A stretch of 64,000 nt of DNA from an uncultured Alistipes sp. (lineage in GTDB: Bacteria; Bacteroidota; Bacteroidia; Bacteroidales; Rikenellaceae), in assembly GCA_900541585.1 (NCBI GenBank), contig UQKD01000003.1, positions 128,158 through 192,157 of the forward strand, read 5' to 3'. The translations under genes were made by a program, and so were the position numbers. Below the pieces are notes generated by a model. The model worked only from the letters and a program-made list of their open reading frames with translations, had not been told where the DNA came from and searched no databases. This document shows positions 26,640 to 37,578 of the stretch, piece by piece; within the stretch, counting starts at the first letter, position 1; every line of letters begins with the position of its first letter.

Positions 26640-27083
26640 CTATTTGCAGCCCGCCACGGGCATCTTGGCGATGCGCGCGATATGGCGTCCGCCCTCGAAC
26701 TCGGCGGCAAAATAGGCGTCGAGCATCTTGACGGCTTCGTCGTTGGTGATGAAGCGCGCCGGGAAGACGATGATGTTCGCGTCGTTGTGGCGGCGGATCA
26801 GCGAGGCGATCTCCGGTTCCCAGCTCAGACCGGCGCGGATGCCCTGGTGCTTGTTGAGCGTCATGGTCATCCCTTCGCCCGAGCCGCAGAGTGCGACGCC
26901 GCGTTCCAGTTCGCCGTTTTCGATCGCCTCGGCCAGCGGATGGGCGAAGTCGGCGTAGTCGACGCTTTCGGGCGAGTGTGCGCCGAAGTCGAGCACCTCG
27001 TAGCCCATGGCGCTGAGGTAGCCCACCAGGAATTCTTTCATTTCGTAGCCGGCGTGGTCGCTGGCGATACCTATTTTTTTCAT
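26640..27083 (-). CDS. rpiB: Ribose 5-phosphate isomerase B
   Basis: A 147-residue enzyme. IGIASDHAGYEMKEFL, the catalytic-cysteine motif VALCGSGEGMTMTLNKHQGIRAG (first part shown) and RRHNDANIIVFPARF match RpiB of the RpiB/LacAB family. It interconverts ribose-5-phosphate and ribulose-5-phosphate in the pentose phosphate pathway. Rpe, the companion epimerase, lies about 28 kb away. Promoter box at 27114-27121. Confidence 0.95.
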   Translation of the reverse strand: MKKIGIASDHAGYEMKEFLVGYLSAMGYEVLDFGAHSPESVDYADFAHPLAEAIENGELERGVALCGSGEGMTMTLNKHQGIRAGLSWEPEIASLIRRHNDANIIVFPARFITNDEAVKMLDAYFAAEFEGGRHIARIAKMPVAGCK

Positions 27084-27113
27084 CGTATTTCGGTTTTATA
27101 GTGTTCCGTACAA

Positions 27114-27121
27114 CAAAGGTA
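27114..27121 (-). promoter_or_regulatory. -7 box of rpiB
   Basis: TACCTTTG on the minus strand, 30 nt before the rpiB ATG. No clear -33 box. Confidence 0.55.
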
Positions 27122-27166
27122 GTGAAAATTGCGGTTTGGCAGTGCGGTGCGGCTCCGAATTTGTGT

Positions 27167-27174
27167 TATTTTTG
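27167..27174 (+). promoter_or_regulatory. -7 box of DUF454 gene (leaderless, GTG start)
   Basis: TATTTTTG ends 4 nt before the GTG at 27179, which is the start that fits the protein. No -33 box is seen. Confidence 0.5.
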
Positions 27175-27178
27175 CACC

Positions 27179-27544
27179 GTGAAAATTTTTCTCGCCATAC
27201 TGGGCTGCGCGGCGCTTGCGCTGGGTGTCGTCGGTATCTTCGTGCCGCTCCTGCCCACGACGCCGTTCCTGCTGCTGGCCGCAGCCCTCTGGGTCCGCTC
27301 CTCGCCGCGGCTCTACGAGTGGCTGCTGGCACACCGCTGTTTCGGCGAGTATATACGCAACTTCCGCGAAAACCGCGCCATACCCATGCGCGCCAAGGTC
27401 GTTTCCATCGCCCTGATGTGGGGCACGATGCTTTACTGCATCTTCGGGCCGCTCGCCGGATGGCGGTGGGCGCAGGCCGGCCTGCTGGCCGTGGCCGTCG
27501 GGGTCACGTGGCACATCCTTTCGTTCGCAACCCTGCGGAAGTGA
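27179..27544 (+). CDS. DUF454 (YbaN-like) inner membrane protein
   Basis: A 121-residue protein with the GTG start at 27179. The YbaN signature is clear: LALGVVGIFVPLLPTTPFLL, then RSSPRLYEWLLAHRCFGEYI and a second membrane pair (IALMWGTMLYCIFGPLAG, AGLLAVAVGVTWHIL). Function of this widespread family is not established. An upstream in-frame start at 27101 would add residues lacking family character. It is divergent from rpiB. Confidence 0.88.
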   Translation: MKIFLAILGCAALALGVVGIFVPLLPTTPFLLLAAALWVRSSPRLYEWLLAHRCFGEYIRNFRENRAIPMRAKVVSIALMWGTMLYCIFGPLAGWRWAQAGLLAVAVGVTWHILSFATLRK

Positions 27545-27553
27545 TTCGCAAGG

Positions 27554-28186
27554 TTATTCCGGTATATCTTCGGAGGCCTTTTCCTCGCTGGAAATCAGCT
27601 CCGTCTGGTAGTATTTTACCTCGTAGTCGCTCTTTGTATCGTCGTATTCGGCGACGGGCCGTATCCGGATGCGGGCTTCGAAGCCGGGCTTAAAGCCGAA
27701 GCCTTCGATCTCCCACGGGAACGGCTCCCAACGCGGATCGGGATAGCGCATGTCCTTGAACCAATAACCGCTCGTCGCCGGACTGTCGGCGCGCCGGGAG
27801 GCGATGGTGACGTCGAACTCTGGGCTGAATTGCAGCGGGTCGACGGCCGACTGCATCTGCGTGCGCGAGATCAGCTGTTCCATCGTGTAGCGGCGTCCGG
27901 GGCCGTCGGCCGGAGGATCGGCGATCGGGTCGATGCGGACGCGGATCGTCGATTCGTATCCTTTTTCGAAGGTGAAGCCCACGACGCTGCCCGAGAATAT
28001 TTCCCAAGCGGCGGCGGAACCTTTTTTTACGATATAGGCCGGAGTGTGGCCGAAGTCCATCGCGATACCTGCGACGCCCTTTTCGGAGGCCACGGTCCAG
28101 ATTTCGGTGTGCGATTCGTCTTCGTCGCCCAATTCACAGCCGCCGAAGAGAAGCGGCAGAAGCAGTAAGGTAAGGAGTTTTTTCAT
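27554..28186 (-). CDS. DUF4377-like tandem-domain lipoprotein
   Basis: A 210-residue lipoprotein (MKKLLTLLLLPLLFGGC, Cys17; start at 28186). Two similar blocks follow, each with a tryptophan, a VGF/EGF turn and a rising hydrophobic strand: WEIFSGSVVGFTFEKGYEST... (about 70-90) and WEPFPWEIEGFGFKPGFEAR... (about 160-180). This pattern resembles the DUF4377 repeats of small exported proteins. The stop lies 9 nt from the end of the convergent DUF454 gene. Role unknown. Confidence 0.7.
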   Translation of the reverse strand: MKKLLTLLLLPLLFGGCELGDEDESHTEIWTVASEKGVAGIAMDFGHTPAYIVKKGSAAAWEIFSGSVVGFTFEKGYESTIRVRIDPIADPPADGPGRRYTMEQLISRTQMQSAVDPLQFSPEFDVTIASRRADSPATSGYWFKDMRYPDPRWEPFPWEIEGFGFKPGFEARIRIRPVAEYDDTKSDYEVKYYQTELISSEEKASEDIPE

Positions 28187-28245
28187 AGGAGCCGGAGGTT
28201 TCTCTTTAAACGGCGGCAATGGCCTGATACTGCACCGACTATACG

Positions 28246-28273
28246 AAAAAAACGGACCGGAGTCCGTTTTTTT
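28246..28273. terminator. Bidirectional terminator
   Basis: Stem AAAAAAACGGAC/GTCCGTTTTTTT with a 4-nt loop. On the minus strand it ends the propeller gene (stop at 28321). Confidence 0.8.
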
Positions 28274-28275
28274 CG

Positions 28276-28298
28276 TTCAGGCCAGGTAACGTTCTGCG
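28276..28298. repeat. Left copy of 23-nt direct repeat flanking the NVEALA cassette
   Basis: TTCAGGCCAGGTAACGTTC followed by TGCG; the copy at 29814-29836 differs in one base (CGCG). Read on the minus strand the left copy encodes AERYLA and a stop, the same C-terminus as the intact gene at 29815-30129. Confidence 0.8.
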
Positions 28299-28320
28299 CA
28301 GCGGGGTTGCCGAAGCGGAA

Positions 28321-29367
28321 CTATACGGGGATTCGGTATACGTACAGGCAGTCCTCGTTCAGCGGATCGTGTCCGTAGATAACTCCGTTTTTTTCGTCGA
28401 CAACAATGTCGGTCAGGTAGCGGTCGGACGACAGGATGCAGCGTGTTTCGCCGTTTTCGATATCAATAATTTCGATGCAGGACACTTTTTTCCCGAGATC
28501 GCCGGTCGGAACTCCTTGCCAAAGCGCATAGACGCATCGTTGGCCGCAGACGACGTCCGAATAGTAGAAATACATTTCATTGTCGCGTTCTTGGGCGTAT
28601 AGCTCTTCTTGGGTGGCACCGCTTCCCAGTACGTGCGTCAGACGAAATCCTTCAGGTGAGAGGTCGTATAATTCAATGCGGTTTATGTAACGGTATGCCA
28701 CCACCATCCGGTCCGCACCGAGTGCGGCCTTGCATTCGAAGGGGGCGGAGTAGCCGCCTTCGGTTGGTTGCAGTTGAAAATCGACGACATCGATAATCTG
28801 CTCGTTCTGTATATCGAGCAGTTCCACGGCGATTTGACGTGGCAAAAAACTTGTCCCGACGAATAGTGTGTCGTTATACTGCACGAGACGGGTATAAGGT
28901 TTGGGTAGACTGCGCTGCCTTTTTATCCAGATCGGGAAGTGAAAGGTCGACAGATAGGCCAAACTGTCCGCACGCAGTTCGAATAGTTCTATTTGGTTCA
29001 GACTGTTCGAATAGATGGCTACACGGTTCTTGTCGCGCATCTCGCCGAGCGAAGGGATCGGAACCTCATGCGGTCCGCGTCCTATATTTCCCCATTGTAC
29101 CCGCACCCTTCGTTCCGGGAGGGAGTATACGGTTAGAAAAGGTGCTGCCCGGCTGTTGAGCACATAAAGATCTCCCTGCGAGAGAAACCAACGTTCGGAA
29201 TAGAACAGGAACGGCAGGGTGATCGAATCGGCCTTGCAGACGACGGGCGGAAGATCTGCCTTCTCGCGGAAAACGATTCCGGTTCCACTTTTTTTAGTAC
29301 AACCTGTCAACGTCGACAGCAGGAGCAGCCACGCAATGATTCCCGGTTTGGAAAACCTGCTTACCAT
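28321..29367 (-). CDS. 6-bladed beta-propeller (TolB-like) lipoprotein
   Basis: A 348-residue protein starting at MVSRFSKPGIIAWLL (29367) with lipobox STLTGC at Cys22. The body shows repeated blade-like strands (LYVLNSRAAPFLTVYSLPE, VAIYSNSLNQIELFEL, MVVAYRYINRIELYDLSPEG, YLTDIVVDEKNGVIYGHDP) like the Bacteroidales PF15869 TolB-like family. The ATG overlaps the NVEALA gene by 7 nt (ATGGTAA), so translation is coupled. GC is visibly lower than in neighbours. Function unknown; this family commonly accompanies NVEALA peptides. Confidence 0.82.
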   Translation of the reverse strand: MVSRFSKPGIIAWLLLLSTLTGCTKKSGTGIVFREKADLPPVVCKADSITLPFLFYSERWFLSQGDLYVLNSRAAPFLTVYSLPERRVRVQWGNIGRGPHEVPIPSLGEMRDKNRVAIYSNSLNQIELFELRADSLAYLSTFHFPIWIKRQRSLPKPYTRLVQYNDTLFVGTSFLPRQIAVELLDIQNEQIIDVVDFQLQPTEGGYSAPFECKAALGADRMVVAYRYINRIELYDLSPEGFRLTHVLGSGATQEELYAQERDNEMYFYYSDVVCGQRCVYALWQGVPTGDLGKKVSCIEIIDIENGETRCILSSDRYLTDIVVDEKNGVIYGHDPLNEDCLYVYRIPV

Positions 29368-29612
29368 CGTTTGCGGTCTTCTCTGCCTCTGCCGGTTTTT
29401 TCGGCATAGCAACAATCGTATATACGCTCATTTCCGTTCAGTATCCTTCGATGGCCATTGAAATTATCACAGGGACTTTCTTCGCGGGATAGCGCTTCGA
29501 CGTTGGCCTCGATTAAATCAGATAAGGAGTTGCTGTGTTGAGATTGGTAAAGAATGAATCCGCTTGTCAGGAATAAAGCGGAGATAGCTGACCCGATAAA
29601 GAGTTTTTTCAT
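29361..29612 (-). CDS. NVEALA family small exported protein
   Basis: An 83-residue protein: a signal/anchor segment (MKKLFIGSAISALFLTSGFIL), then SDLIEANVEALSREES with the family hallmark ANVEAL (here ANVEALS). The mature part is short, basic and has three cysteines (EESPCD, YDCCY). NVEALA proteins are Bacteroidales-specific and of unknown role. Its stop codon overlaps the start of the propeller gene by 7 nt. A low-GC upstream region of about 200 nt has no strong promoter match. Confidence 0.88.
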   Translation of the reverse strand: MKKLFIGSAISALFLTSGFILYQSQHSNSLSDLIEANVEALSREESPCDNFNGHRRILNGNERIYDCCYAEKTGRGREDRKRW

Positions 29613-29814
29613 AGGAGAGAGGTGTTTAGGTCGGTTATTCGAGTACTAATATATATAGAACAATAATCTGTATTGTGCGATTTTTTATTTATGATTTTAA
29701 ATAATATTGCTGTTGCGCGAATATTGATATGGCTCGTTCTGGATAAAAAAACGGGCTTTTAGCCCGTTTTTATGGATGGTTTTTGCCTTGGCTTTCAGCC
29801 CCGGGAATTTCGGT
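29613..29814. other. Low-GC intergenic leader of NVEALA gene
   Basis: AT-rich compared with the window. No convincing TAnnTTTG is present. It contains a terminator at 29745-29771 near its far end, for the small membrane protein gene. Confidence 0.4.
29745..29771. terminator. Bidirectional terminator downstream of small membrane protein
   Basis: Stem AAAAACGGGCT/AGCCCGTTTTT, loop TTT. On the minus strand it lies 44 nt past the stop of the gene at 29815. Confidence 0.8.
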
Positions 29815-29836
29815 TCAGGCCAGGTAACGTTCCGCG
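29814..29836. repeat. Right copy of 23-nt direct repeat (3' end of membrane gene)
   Basis: Second copy, 1538 nt from the first, 22 of 23 bases identical. It is the last codons of the intact small membrane protein gene. Confidence 0.8.
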
Positions 29837-30129
29837 ACGCTGATCAGAAAACCTACCAGGAGGGCGTTCAGAAGCGTCGGCACGGGGCGGCTCTCCTTGC
29901 CCGAACCGACGGTGGCCGCAGGAATGGCGGTCATCAGCGCGACGCCCATGCCGTCGGCCCACCAGGGGAGGTAGGGCAGGTCGCTGTAAAAGGTGATGAC
30001 TGCGGCGAACAGGTAGGTGCAGAATGCCGCACTGCAACTTCGGAACGACGCTTTCTGGGCGATCATCGGAATCGCTACCAGCGCCCCGGCAGCGGCGCCC
30101 ACGGCAAGTGAAAGGGTAAAGCGGTCCAT
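29815..30129 (-). CDS. Small integral membrane protein, unknown
   Basis: A 104-residue protein starting at MDRFTLSLAVGAAAG (30129), 2 nt after the typA stop. Hydrophobic segments lie at about 4-22, 33-47, 58-75 and 85-98, so it probably crosses the membrane three or four times. The loop with TVGSGKESRPVPT is its only polar region. I do not recognise the family. Its position right after typA suggests translation coupling. The 3' end is duplicated 1.5 kb away. Confidence 0.75.
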   Translation of the reverse strand: MDRFTLSLAVGAAAGALVAIPMIAQKASFRSCSAAFCTYLFAAVITFYSDLPYLPWWADGMGVALMTAIPAATVGSGKESRPVPTLLNALLVGFLISVAERYLA

Positions 30130-30131
30130 CG

Positions 30132-31934
30132 CTATTTCGCCGCGCGCTTGCGGTCGTTCTCGTCGAGCAGGATTTTGCGCAGGCGCATCGAGTGCGGCGT
30201 AACCTCGACATACTCGTCGCCCTGGATGTATTCGAGCGCCTCTTCGAGCGTGAAGACCTTCGGGGGTGCGATCGACGTCTTGTCGTCCGACCCCGAAGCG
30301 CGCATGTTCGTGAGCTGCTTGGCCTTGGTGACGTTGACCGTGATGTCGTTCTGGCGCGTGTGCTCGCCGATGACCTGCCCGGCGTAGACCTGCTCCATCG
30401 GGCTGATGAAGAAGCGGCCGCGGTCCTGCAGCTTGTCGATCGAGTAGGCATAGGCCGTGCCGGTCTCGCCCGAGATGATCGAGCCGTTGGTGCGCATCTC
30501 GATCTCGCCGACCCACGGTTCGAAGCCCTTGAGGCGGTGGGTCATGATCGCTTCGCCGGCCGTGGCCGTCAGCATGTTAGACCGCAGGCCGATGATGCCG
30601 CGCGAGGGGATGTCGAATTCCAGGCGCGTGCGCTCGCCGTCGGAGGACATGTTCGTCAGCGTGCCCTTGCGGCGCGTCGTGAGGTCGATCACCGTGCCCG
30701 AATACTCCTCGGGGCAGTCGACGGTCATCTCCTCGATCGGCTCGCACTTCTTGCCGCCGATCTCCTTGACGATGACGTGGGGCTGGCCCACCTGCAGCTC
30801 GTAGCCCTCGCGGCGCATGGTCTCGATCAGCACCGAGAGGTGCAGCACGCCGCGCCCGAAGACGTTGAACGAGTCGGCCGAAGGACCGGGCGTCACGCGC
30901 AGGGCGAGGTTCTTCTCCAGCTCGCGGTCGAGACGCTCCTTGATGTGGCGCGAGGTGACGTATTTGCCGTCCTTGCCGAAGAAGGGCGAGTTGTTGATCG
31001 TGAAGAGCATCGACATCGTAGGCTCGTCGATGGCGATGGGGGGCAGCGGTTCGGGATTCTCGTAGTCGCAGACCGTGTCGCCGATTTCGAAACCGTCGAT
31101 GCCCATGATGGCGCAGATCTCCCCGCAGGGAACCTCCTCGACCTTCTTCTTGCCGAGGCCCTCGAAGATCATCAGCTCCTTGATCCGGGTTTTCTGCATC
31201 GTCACCCCGTCGCGCTTGGCGAGCGTAACCATCTGGCCCGCCTTGAGCGAACCGCGCGTGACCTTGCCCACGGCGATACGGCCCGTGTAGGCCGAATATT
31301 CGAGCGACGTGATGAGCATCTGGGGCGTACCCTCGACGATCTTCGGCTCGGGAATCTCGTCGATGATGGCGTCGAGCAGCGGAACGATCGAGTCGGTCGG
31401 TTCGTTCCACTTGTGCGACATCCAGCCCTGCTTGGCCGAGCCGTAGATGGTCTTGTAGTCGAGCTGCTCCTCGGTGGCGTCCAGGGAAAACATCAGGTCG
31501 AAAACCTGCTCGTTGACCACCTCGGGCCGGCAGTTGGGCTTGTCGACCTTGTTGATTACGACGATGGGCTTCTTGCCCAGCGCCAAGGCTTTCTGAAGCA
31601 CGAAACGCGTCTGCGGCATCGTGCCCTCGAAGGCGTCGACCAGCAGCAGCACGCCGTCGCACATGTTCAGCACACGCTCGACCTCGCCGCCGAAGTCGGC
31701 GTGGCCCGGGGTGTCGATGATGTTGATTTTGTAGTCCTTGTAGATGACCGAAACGTTTTTCGAGAGGATCGTGATGCCGCGTTCGCGTTCCAGGTCGTTG
31801 TTGTCCAGTATGAGTTCGCCGGCCGGCTTGGCGTTGTCGCGGAGGATGTGTCCCGCCAGGATCATTTTGTCGACGAGTGTCGTCTTGCCGTGGTCGACGT
31901 GGGCAATAATCGCAATATTGCGCAGTTTTCGCAT
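30132..31934 (-). CDS. typA: Ribosome-associated GTPase TypA/BipA
   Basis: A 600-residue translational GTPase. [15 protein letters not shown] (G1), the [16 protein letters not shown] (G3) and NKVDKPNC (G4) motifs are clear, followed by the EF-G-like domains and BipA-specific C-terminus ([34 protein letters not shown]). It binds 70S ribosomes under stress and helps 50S assembly. It shares a short intergenic region with the divergent aroB. Confidence 0.96.
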   Translation of the reverse strand: MRKLRNIAIIAHVDHGKTTLVDKMILAGHILRDNAKPAGELILDNNDLERERGITILSKNVSVIYKDYKINIIDTPGHADFGGEVERVLNMCDGVLLLVDAFEGTMPQTRFVLQKALALGKKPIVVINKVDKPNCRPEVVNEQVFDLMFSLDATEEQLDYKTIYGSAKQGWMSHKWNEPTDSIVPLLDAIIDEIPEPKIVEGTPQMLITSLEYSAYTGRIAVGKVTRGSLKAGQMVTLAKRDGVTMQKTRIKELMIFEGLGKKKVEEVPCGEICAIMGIDGFEIGDTVCDYENPEPLPPIAIDEPTMSMLFTINNSPFFGKDGKYVTSRHIKERLDRELEKNLALRVTPGPSADSFNVFGRGVLHLSVLIETMRREGYELQVGQPHVIVKEIGGKKCEPIEEMTVDCPEEYSGTVIDLTTRRKGTLTNMSSDGERTRLEFDIPSRGIIGLRSNMLTATAGEAIMTHRLKGFEPWVGEIEMRTNGSIISGETGTAYAYSIDKLQDRGRFFISPMEQVYAGQVIGEHTRQNDITVNVTKAKQLTNMRASGSDDKTSIAPPKVFTLEEALEYIQGDEYVEVTPHSMRLRKILLDENDRKRAAK

Positions 31935-31953
31935 AAAAGTATATTTTGTGGTG

Positions 31954-31961
31954 CAAAGGTA
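31954..31961 (-). promoter_or_regulatory. -7 box of typA
   Basis: TACCTTTG on the minus strand, 19 nt before the typA ATG. No matching -33 box. Confidence 0.55.
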
Positions 31962-31983
31962 ACAAATTCTCGGGAAATTATAC

Positions 31984-31991
31984 TAAATTTG
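31984..31991 (+). promoter_or_regulatory. -7 box of aroB
   Basis: TAAATTTG, 23 nt before the aroB ATG. Confidence 0.5.
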
Positions 31992-32014
31992 CTCGTTTCT
32001 TAAAAAGTTAAATA

Positions 32015-33028
32015 ATGAAACCTGCCTTCAACGTTCGCCAGCAGAGCGAAATTTTCATAGGTCCGGTGGCCGACATTCTCCCCGGGGCGCTCCCCGAGGG
32101 GCGCGTGGTGGTGGTCTCCGACTCCACGATCGACCGGCTGTACCATTCGGTGCTGGCGCAGTACGACACCGTGCTGATCGGCCTGGGCGAGAGCATCAAG
32201 ACGATGCAGACCGTCGAGATGATCTACCGCCGTTTCATCGAGCTGGGCGTGGACCGCTCGACTTTCGTGCTGGCGGTCGGAGGCGGTATCGTTACCGATG
32301 TGGCGGGATTCGCCGCATCGACCTACATGCGCGGTGTGAAATTCGGATTCGTCTCGACGACGCTGCTGGGGCAGGTGGACGCTTCGGTGGGCGGCAAGAA
32401 CGGCGTGAATGTCGACGGCTACAAGAACATGGCCGGAACCTTCACCCAGCCGCAGTTCGTCATCTGCGACCCCGCGCTGCTGCGCACGCTTCCCGAGCGG
32501 GAGTTCCGGGCCGGGCTGGCCGAGGTGGTCAAGGCGGCGATCATCGCCGATGCCGACCTGTTCGGACGCATCGAGCGGGCGACATTCGGGGCGCTGCGAA
32601 CGGACACCGACCTGCTGTCGGATGCCGTTTCGGCGGCGATCCGCGTCAAGGCCGACATCGTCGAGCGCGACGAACGCGAGTCGGGCGACCGCCGCAAACT
32701 GAACCTCGGGCACACGCTGGCGCATGCCATCGAGAAATGTTCGAACCGCATGAACCACGGCGAAGCCGTGGCGGTGGGAACGGCGCTGATCGCCGGGGCG
32801 GCCGTGAAGCTGGGTGTGCTGGCCCAGGCCGACTGCGACCGGATCGTGCATGTGCTGACGGCGCTGGGCTTCGACCTGACGCCGCCCGTGGAGGTGAAGC
32901 GTCTGCTGAAAGAGGTCGGCAAGGACAAGAAAAACGAAGACGGCATGCTGCGGATCGTTCTGCCGGTGGGCATCGGCGACTGCGAGGTGCGGCCGATGAA
33001 GATGGAGACCTTCGCGGCGTTGTTTTAG
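32015..33028 (+). CDS. aroB: 3-dehydroquinate synthase
   Basis: A 337-residue enzyme. AVGGGIVTDVAGFAASTYMRG, the KNGVNVDGYKNMAGTF loop and LNLGHTLAHAIE with NHGEAVAVG supply the NAD- and zinc-binding residues of AroB. It makes dehydroquinate from DAHP in the shikimate pathway. It is a single-gene unit between typA (divergent) and malic enzyme (convergent), with a shared terminator at its 3' side. Confidence 0.95.
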   Translation: MKPAFNVRQQSEIFIGPVADILPGALPEGRVVVVSDSTIDRLYHSVLAQYDTVLIGLGESIKTMQTVEMIYRRFIELGVDRSTFVLAVGGGIVTDVAGFAASTYMRGVKFGFVSTTLLGQVDASVGGKNGVNVDGYKNMAGTFTQPQFVICDPALLRTLPEREFRAGLAEVVKAAIIADADLFGRIERATFGALRTDTDLLSDAVSAAIRVKADIVERDERESGDRRKLNLGHTLAHAIEKCSNRMNHGEAVAVGTALIAGAAVKLGVLAQADCDRIVHVLTALGFDLTPPVEVKRLLKEVGKDKKNEDGMLRIVLPVGIGDCEVRPMKMETFAALF

Positions 33029-33080
33029 AGACGGCTCCGGCGCTTCCGGCAAAAAGGGCCGAAGCGGCGGTCAATACGAT

Positions 33081-33109
33081 AAAAATCCGGTCGAACCGAC
33101 CGGATTTTT
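33081..33109. terminator. Bidirectional terminator between aroB and malic enzyme
   Basis: A 13-bp perfect stem AAAAATCCGGTCG/CGACCGGATTTTT with loop AAC. Both convergent genes can use it. Confidence 0.88.
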
Positions 33110-34390
<1,281 letters not shown>

Positions 34391-34430
34391 CTCTCTCATT
34401 TTCCGTTAGTAACCTATTAACCTGTAACGG

Positions 34431-34438
34431 CAAATATA
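34431..34438 (-). promoter_or_regulatory. -7 box of malic enzyme gene
   Basis: TATATTTG on the minus strand, 40 nt before the chosen start. Confidence 0.5.
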
Positions 34439-34504
34439 ACACAAAAATTGCTCCGATCTTAACAAATTTTAGAATTTTCGGAAATTTTTTTAGAAATAAA
34501 GCCG

Positions 34505-34883
34505 CAGGCCGCAGTCAGCGCTCGACCGGGTGCGGGTTTGATGCCCGGGAGTCGGTAGGAGCCGGCGTAGAACGTGTAACTGACGCCGACGCGGTAGGAG
34601 TGCGGGATTCGCGGCCGATGTCGAGATGCACGCCGAAGTCGCCGATGGAGAGTTTGTCGTAATTGTCCGTATAATGCAGGCAGCCGAATCCGGTCACGAG
34701 CGGCACGATCAGCCGTTCGTTCACCGTCAGGCTGCCGCCTGCCTCCGGACCGATGCAATCGCCGCGGACCCGGCAGTCTTTGCCTTCGCTTTTGAACGAG
34801 GCGAACGATTTCACACAGTGTGCGCCGGCGATGAACTGCGTGGCGGGCGGGGTATTCCAGGCGCGCTGGCAGTCTCCCTGCGT
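34505..34883 (-). pseudogene. Decayed 3' fragment of an outer-membrane beta-barrel gene
   Basis: In the frame that continues after the ruvB stop, open sequence reads ATQFIAGAHCVKSF..., GGSLTVNERLIVPLVTGF, then YDKLSIGDFGVHLDIGRE. Around 34598 the barrel-like pattern moves to another frame (SYRVGVSYTFYAGSYRLPG). The alternating strand pattern looks like the last strands of an outer membrane protein. There is no start codon, signal peptide or 5' part, so it appears truncated and frameshifted. The parent family is not identified. About 380 nt otherwise lack genes. Confidence 0.5.
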
Positions 34884-35891
<1,008 letters not shown>

Positions 35892-35895
35892 GATG

Positions 35896-35903
35896 CAAAG
35901 ATA
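35896..35903 (-). promoter_or_regulatory. -7 box of ruvB (leaderless)
   Basis: TATCTTTG on the minus strand, 4 nt before the ATG at 35891. Confidence 0.6.
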
Positions 35904-36055
35904 GCGATTTTCGGCAAATCCGCGCCCTTCGGGCGAAAAAACAATGTGCCGGGAGGCGGGCCGGGGCGGAACGGTTCGTGTGTCGAAGCGGCGATCCGGC
36001 GCATGGTCCGGGAGCGGCGGTTCCGCTTCGCCCGGGGGCATGTCGCGGCAGGGCG

Positions 36056-36088
36056 AAAAAAATCCGGCCCGCAGAGTGGCGGACCGGA
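36056..36088 (-). terminator. Terminator of NigD-like gene
   Basis: A 10-bp stem (TCCGGCCCGC with GCGGACCGGA, one mismatch) followed by seven T on the minus strand, about 20 nt past the gene's stop. Confidence 0.7.
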
Positions 36089-36109
36089 ACAGCTGCCGTG
36101 AGGGAGTGG

Positions 36110-36820
36110 CTACTTCTCCTGCGGCAGGTCGAGTTCGATCTCCTGGGAGCCGTTTTCGTAGGTTTCGATATGCAGGACGACGCCTTTCTTGCCTTCGAGC
36201 AACTCGGCGAGCGGCGTGAGGTCGAACGAAACGTAGTAGCCGTCGGTATAGCCCTGCGTGTCGCCGCCGGGGTTGTGGCGCAACTCCAGTTGCAGGTAAT
36301 CCGCATCGGCCGCTTCGGCCTGTTCGGCACCTTCGTCCCCGTCTTTCACCTCGTTGACGATCACCGTGAACGTGTGTTTCGAATTGTCCGATACGGGATA
36401 GAGCGCATAGAAGGTCAGCCACTCTTTCGTGAGGTTGAACGTATTGCTCTGGAAGCCCGTTTTGGCGCTGCCCAGCTCTTCGAGCCGCGCTGCGTCGGTC
36501 ACGACCTCCGAAGTGCCGGTGTAGATGTTCTCGACGGCGTAAAGGTCGATGTTGTAATCGTAATTGGCAATGCCGTTCTCCAATGTGAACAAGATGATGA
36601 CCCGCTGTGTTTTGTCGGGATCGGGCTTGTAGCCCGGGACGCGGGACTTGTTGCCGGGGTAGAGCGTCTCCCCGTTGTCGCGTTGGAAATAGTAGTCTCC
36701 GCCGTCGAGCGTGCGGACGGTGGTGATGAGTGTACGGAGTGGTTTGCTGTCGTCGTCATTGCATGAAACAAAGGCCATGACGAGTGTCGCTGCGATAAGG
36801 AATAAACCGAATTTTTTCAT
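36110..36820 (-). CDS. NigD-like lipoprotein
   Basis: A 236-residue lipoprotein starting at [20 protein letters not shown] (Cys20). The core [21 protein letters not shown] and [12 protein letters not shown] matches NigD-like proteins of Bacteroidales (N-terminal OB-like and C-terminal beta domains). Their role is not clear; the family is named from a P. intermedia bacteriocin cluster, but such genes are widespread. It is divergent from the ECF sigma factor, with about 130 bp between, and ends with a terminator. Confidence 0.85.
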   Translation of the reverse strand: MKKFGLFLIAATLVMAFVSCNDDDSKPLRTLITTVRTLDGGDYYFQRDNGETLYPGNKSRVPGYKPDPDKTQRVIILFTLENGIANYDYNIDLYAVENIYTGTSEVVTDAARLEELGSAKTGFQSNTFNLTKEWLTFYALYPVSDNSKHTFTVIVNEVKDGDEGAEQAEAADADYLQLELRHNPGGDTQGYTDGYYVSFDLTPLAELLEGKKGVVLHIETYENGSQEIELDLPQEK

Positions 36821-36949
36821 AATATCCATATTTTATGTTACCTTTCGCTCTTAAAACGTCCGGCAGGGCGGAATACTGCATGTGAAATAAATTTTTTTCA
36901 TGCCATGCAGTCTTTTGCCTTCCGCCGCATTTATAGAGTGTAGTGTGTA

Positions 36950-37504
36950 ATGCAAATGGAGGAACAGATACTGGCCGAAGGGTGCAGGAAGGGGGACGAT
37001 ACGGCCCGCAAGGAGCTGTACGACCGCTATGCAGGCCGTCTGTTATCGATTTGCATGCGTTATGCCGGAGACCGCGCGACGGCCGAGGACCTGCTCCACG
37101 ACGCTTTCCTGAAGATCTACGGGGCGTTCGACCGCTTCACCTACCGGGGACCCGGTTCGCTGCGCGCCTGGATCGAGCGGGTCACGGTCAACGTGGCGCT
37201 GGAGTGGATCCGCAGCCGCAGCAAGCTGGGAAGCGTGACGCTCGACGAGGGAAAGGCCGCGGCGGAGGTGGCGGAGCCGGACGTGTCGGAGATGGCCCGC
37301 GTTCCGCGCGACGTGCTGATGCGGTTCATCGGTGAGCTGCCCGAGGGTTACCGGGCGGTATTCAACCTCTACTGCATCGAGGAGTATTCCCACCGCGACA
37401 TCGCCAGGATGTTGGGAATCAACGAGAAAAGCTCCTCTTCGCAGTTGTTCCGCGCCCGGGCCATGCTGGCCCGCAGGGTCAGGGCTTATTTGGAGACGCA
37501 TTAG
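36950..37504 (+). CDS. ECF-type RNA polymerase sigma factor
   Basis: A 184-residue sigma-70 family protein. Region 2 includes AGRLLSICMRYAGDRATAEDLLHDAFLKIYG, and region 4 is seen in ELPEGYRAVFNLYCIEEYSHRDIARML, with a helix-turn-helix. A second ATG two codons on (MEEQILAEG) is equally possible. It is followed after 74 nt by a membrane-anchored barrel protein that is probably its regulator. Target promoters are unknown. Confidence 0.92.
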   Translation: MQMEEQILAEGCRKGDDTARKELYDRYAGRLLSICMRYAGDRATAEDLLHDAFLKIYGAFDRFTYRGPGSLRAWIERVTVNVALEWIRSRSKLGSVTLDEGKAAAEVAEPDVSEMARVPRDVLMRFIGELPEGYRAVFNLYCIEEYSHRDIARMLGINEKSSSSQLFRARAMLARRVRAYLETH

Positions 37505-37578
37505 AAATTTGGCAGGGTGCGGCTCCGGGATAATTAATAAAGGTGAATCATCCGGTGCTGCCGGACTCACATAGGATT

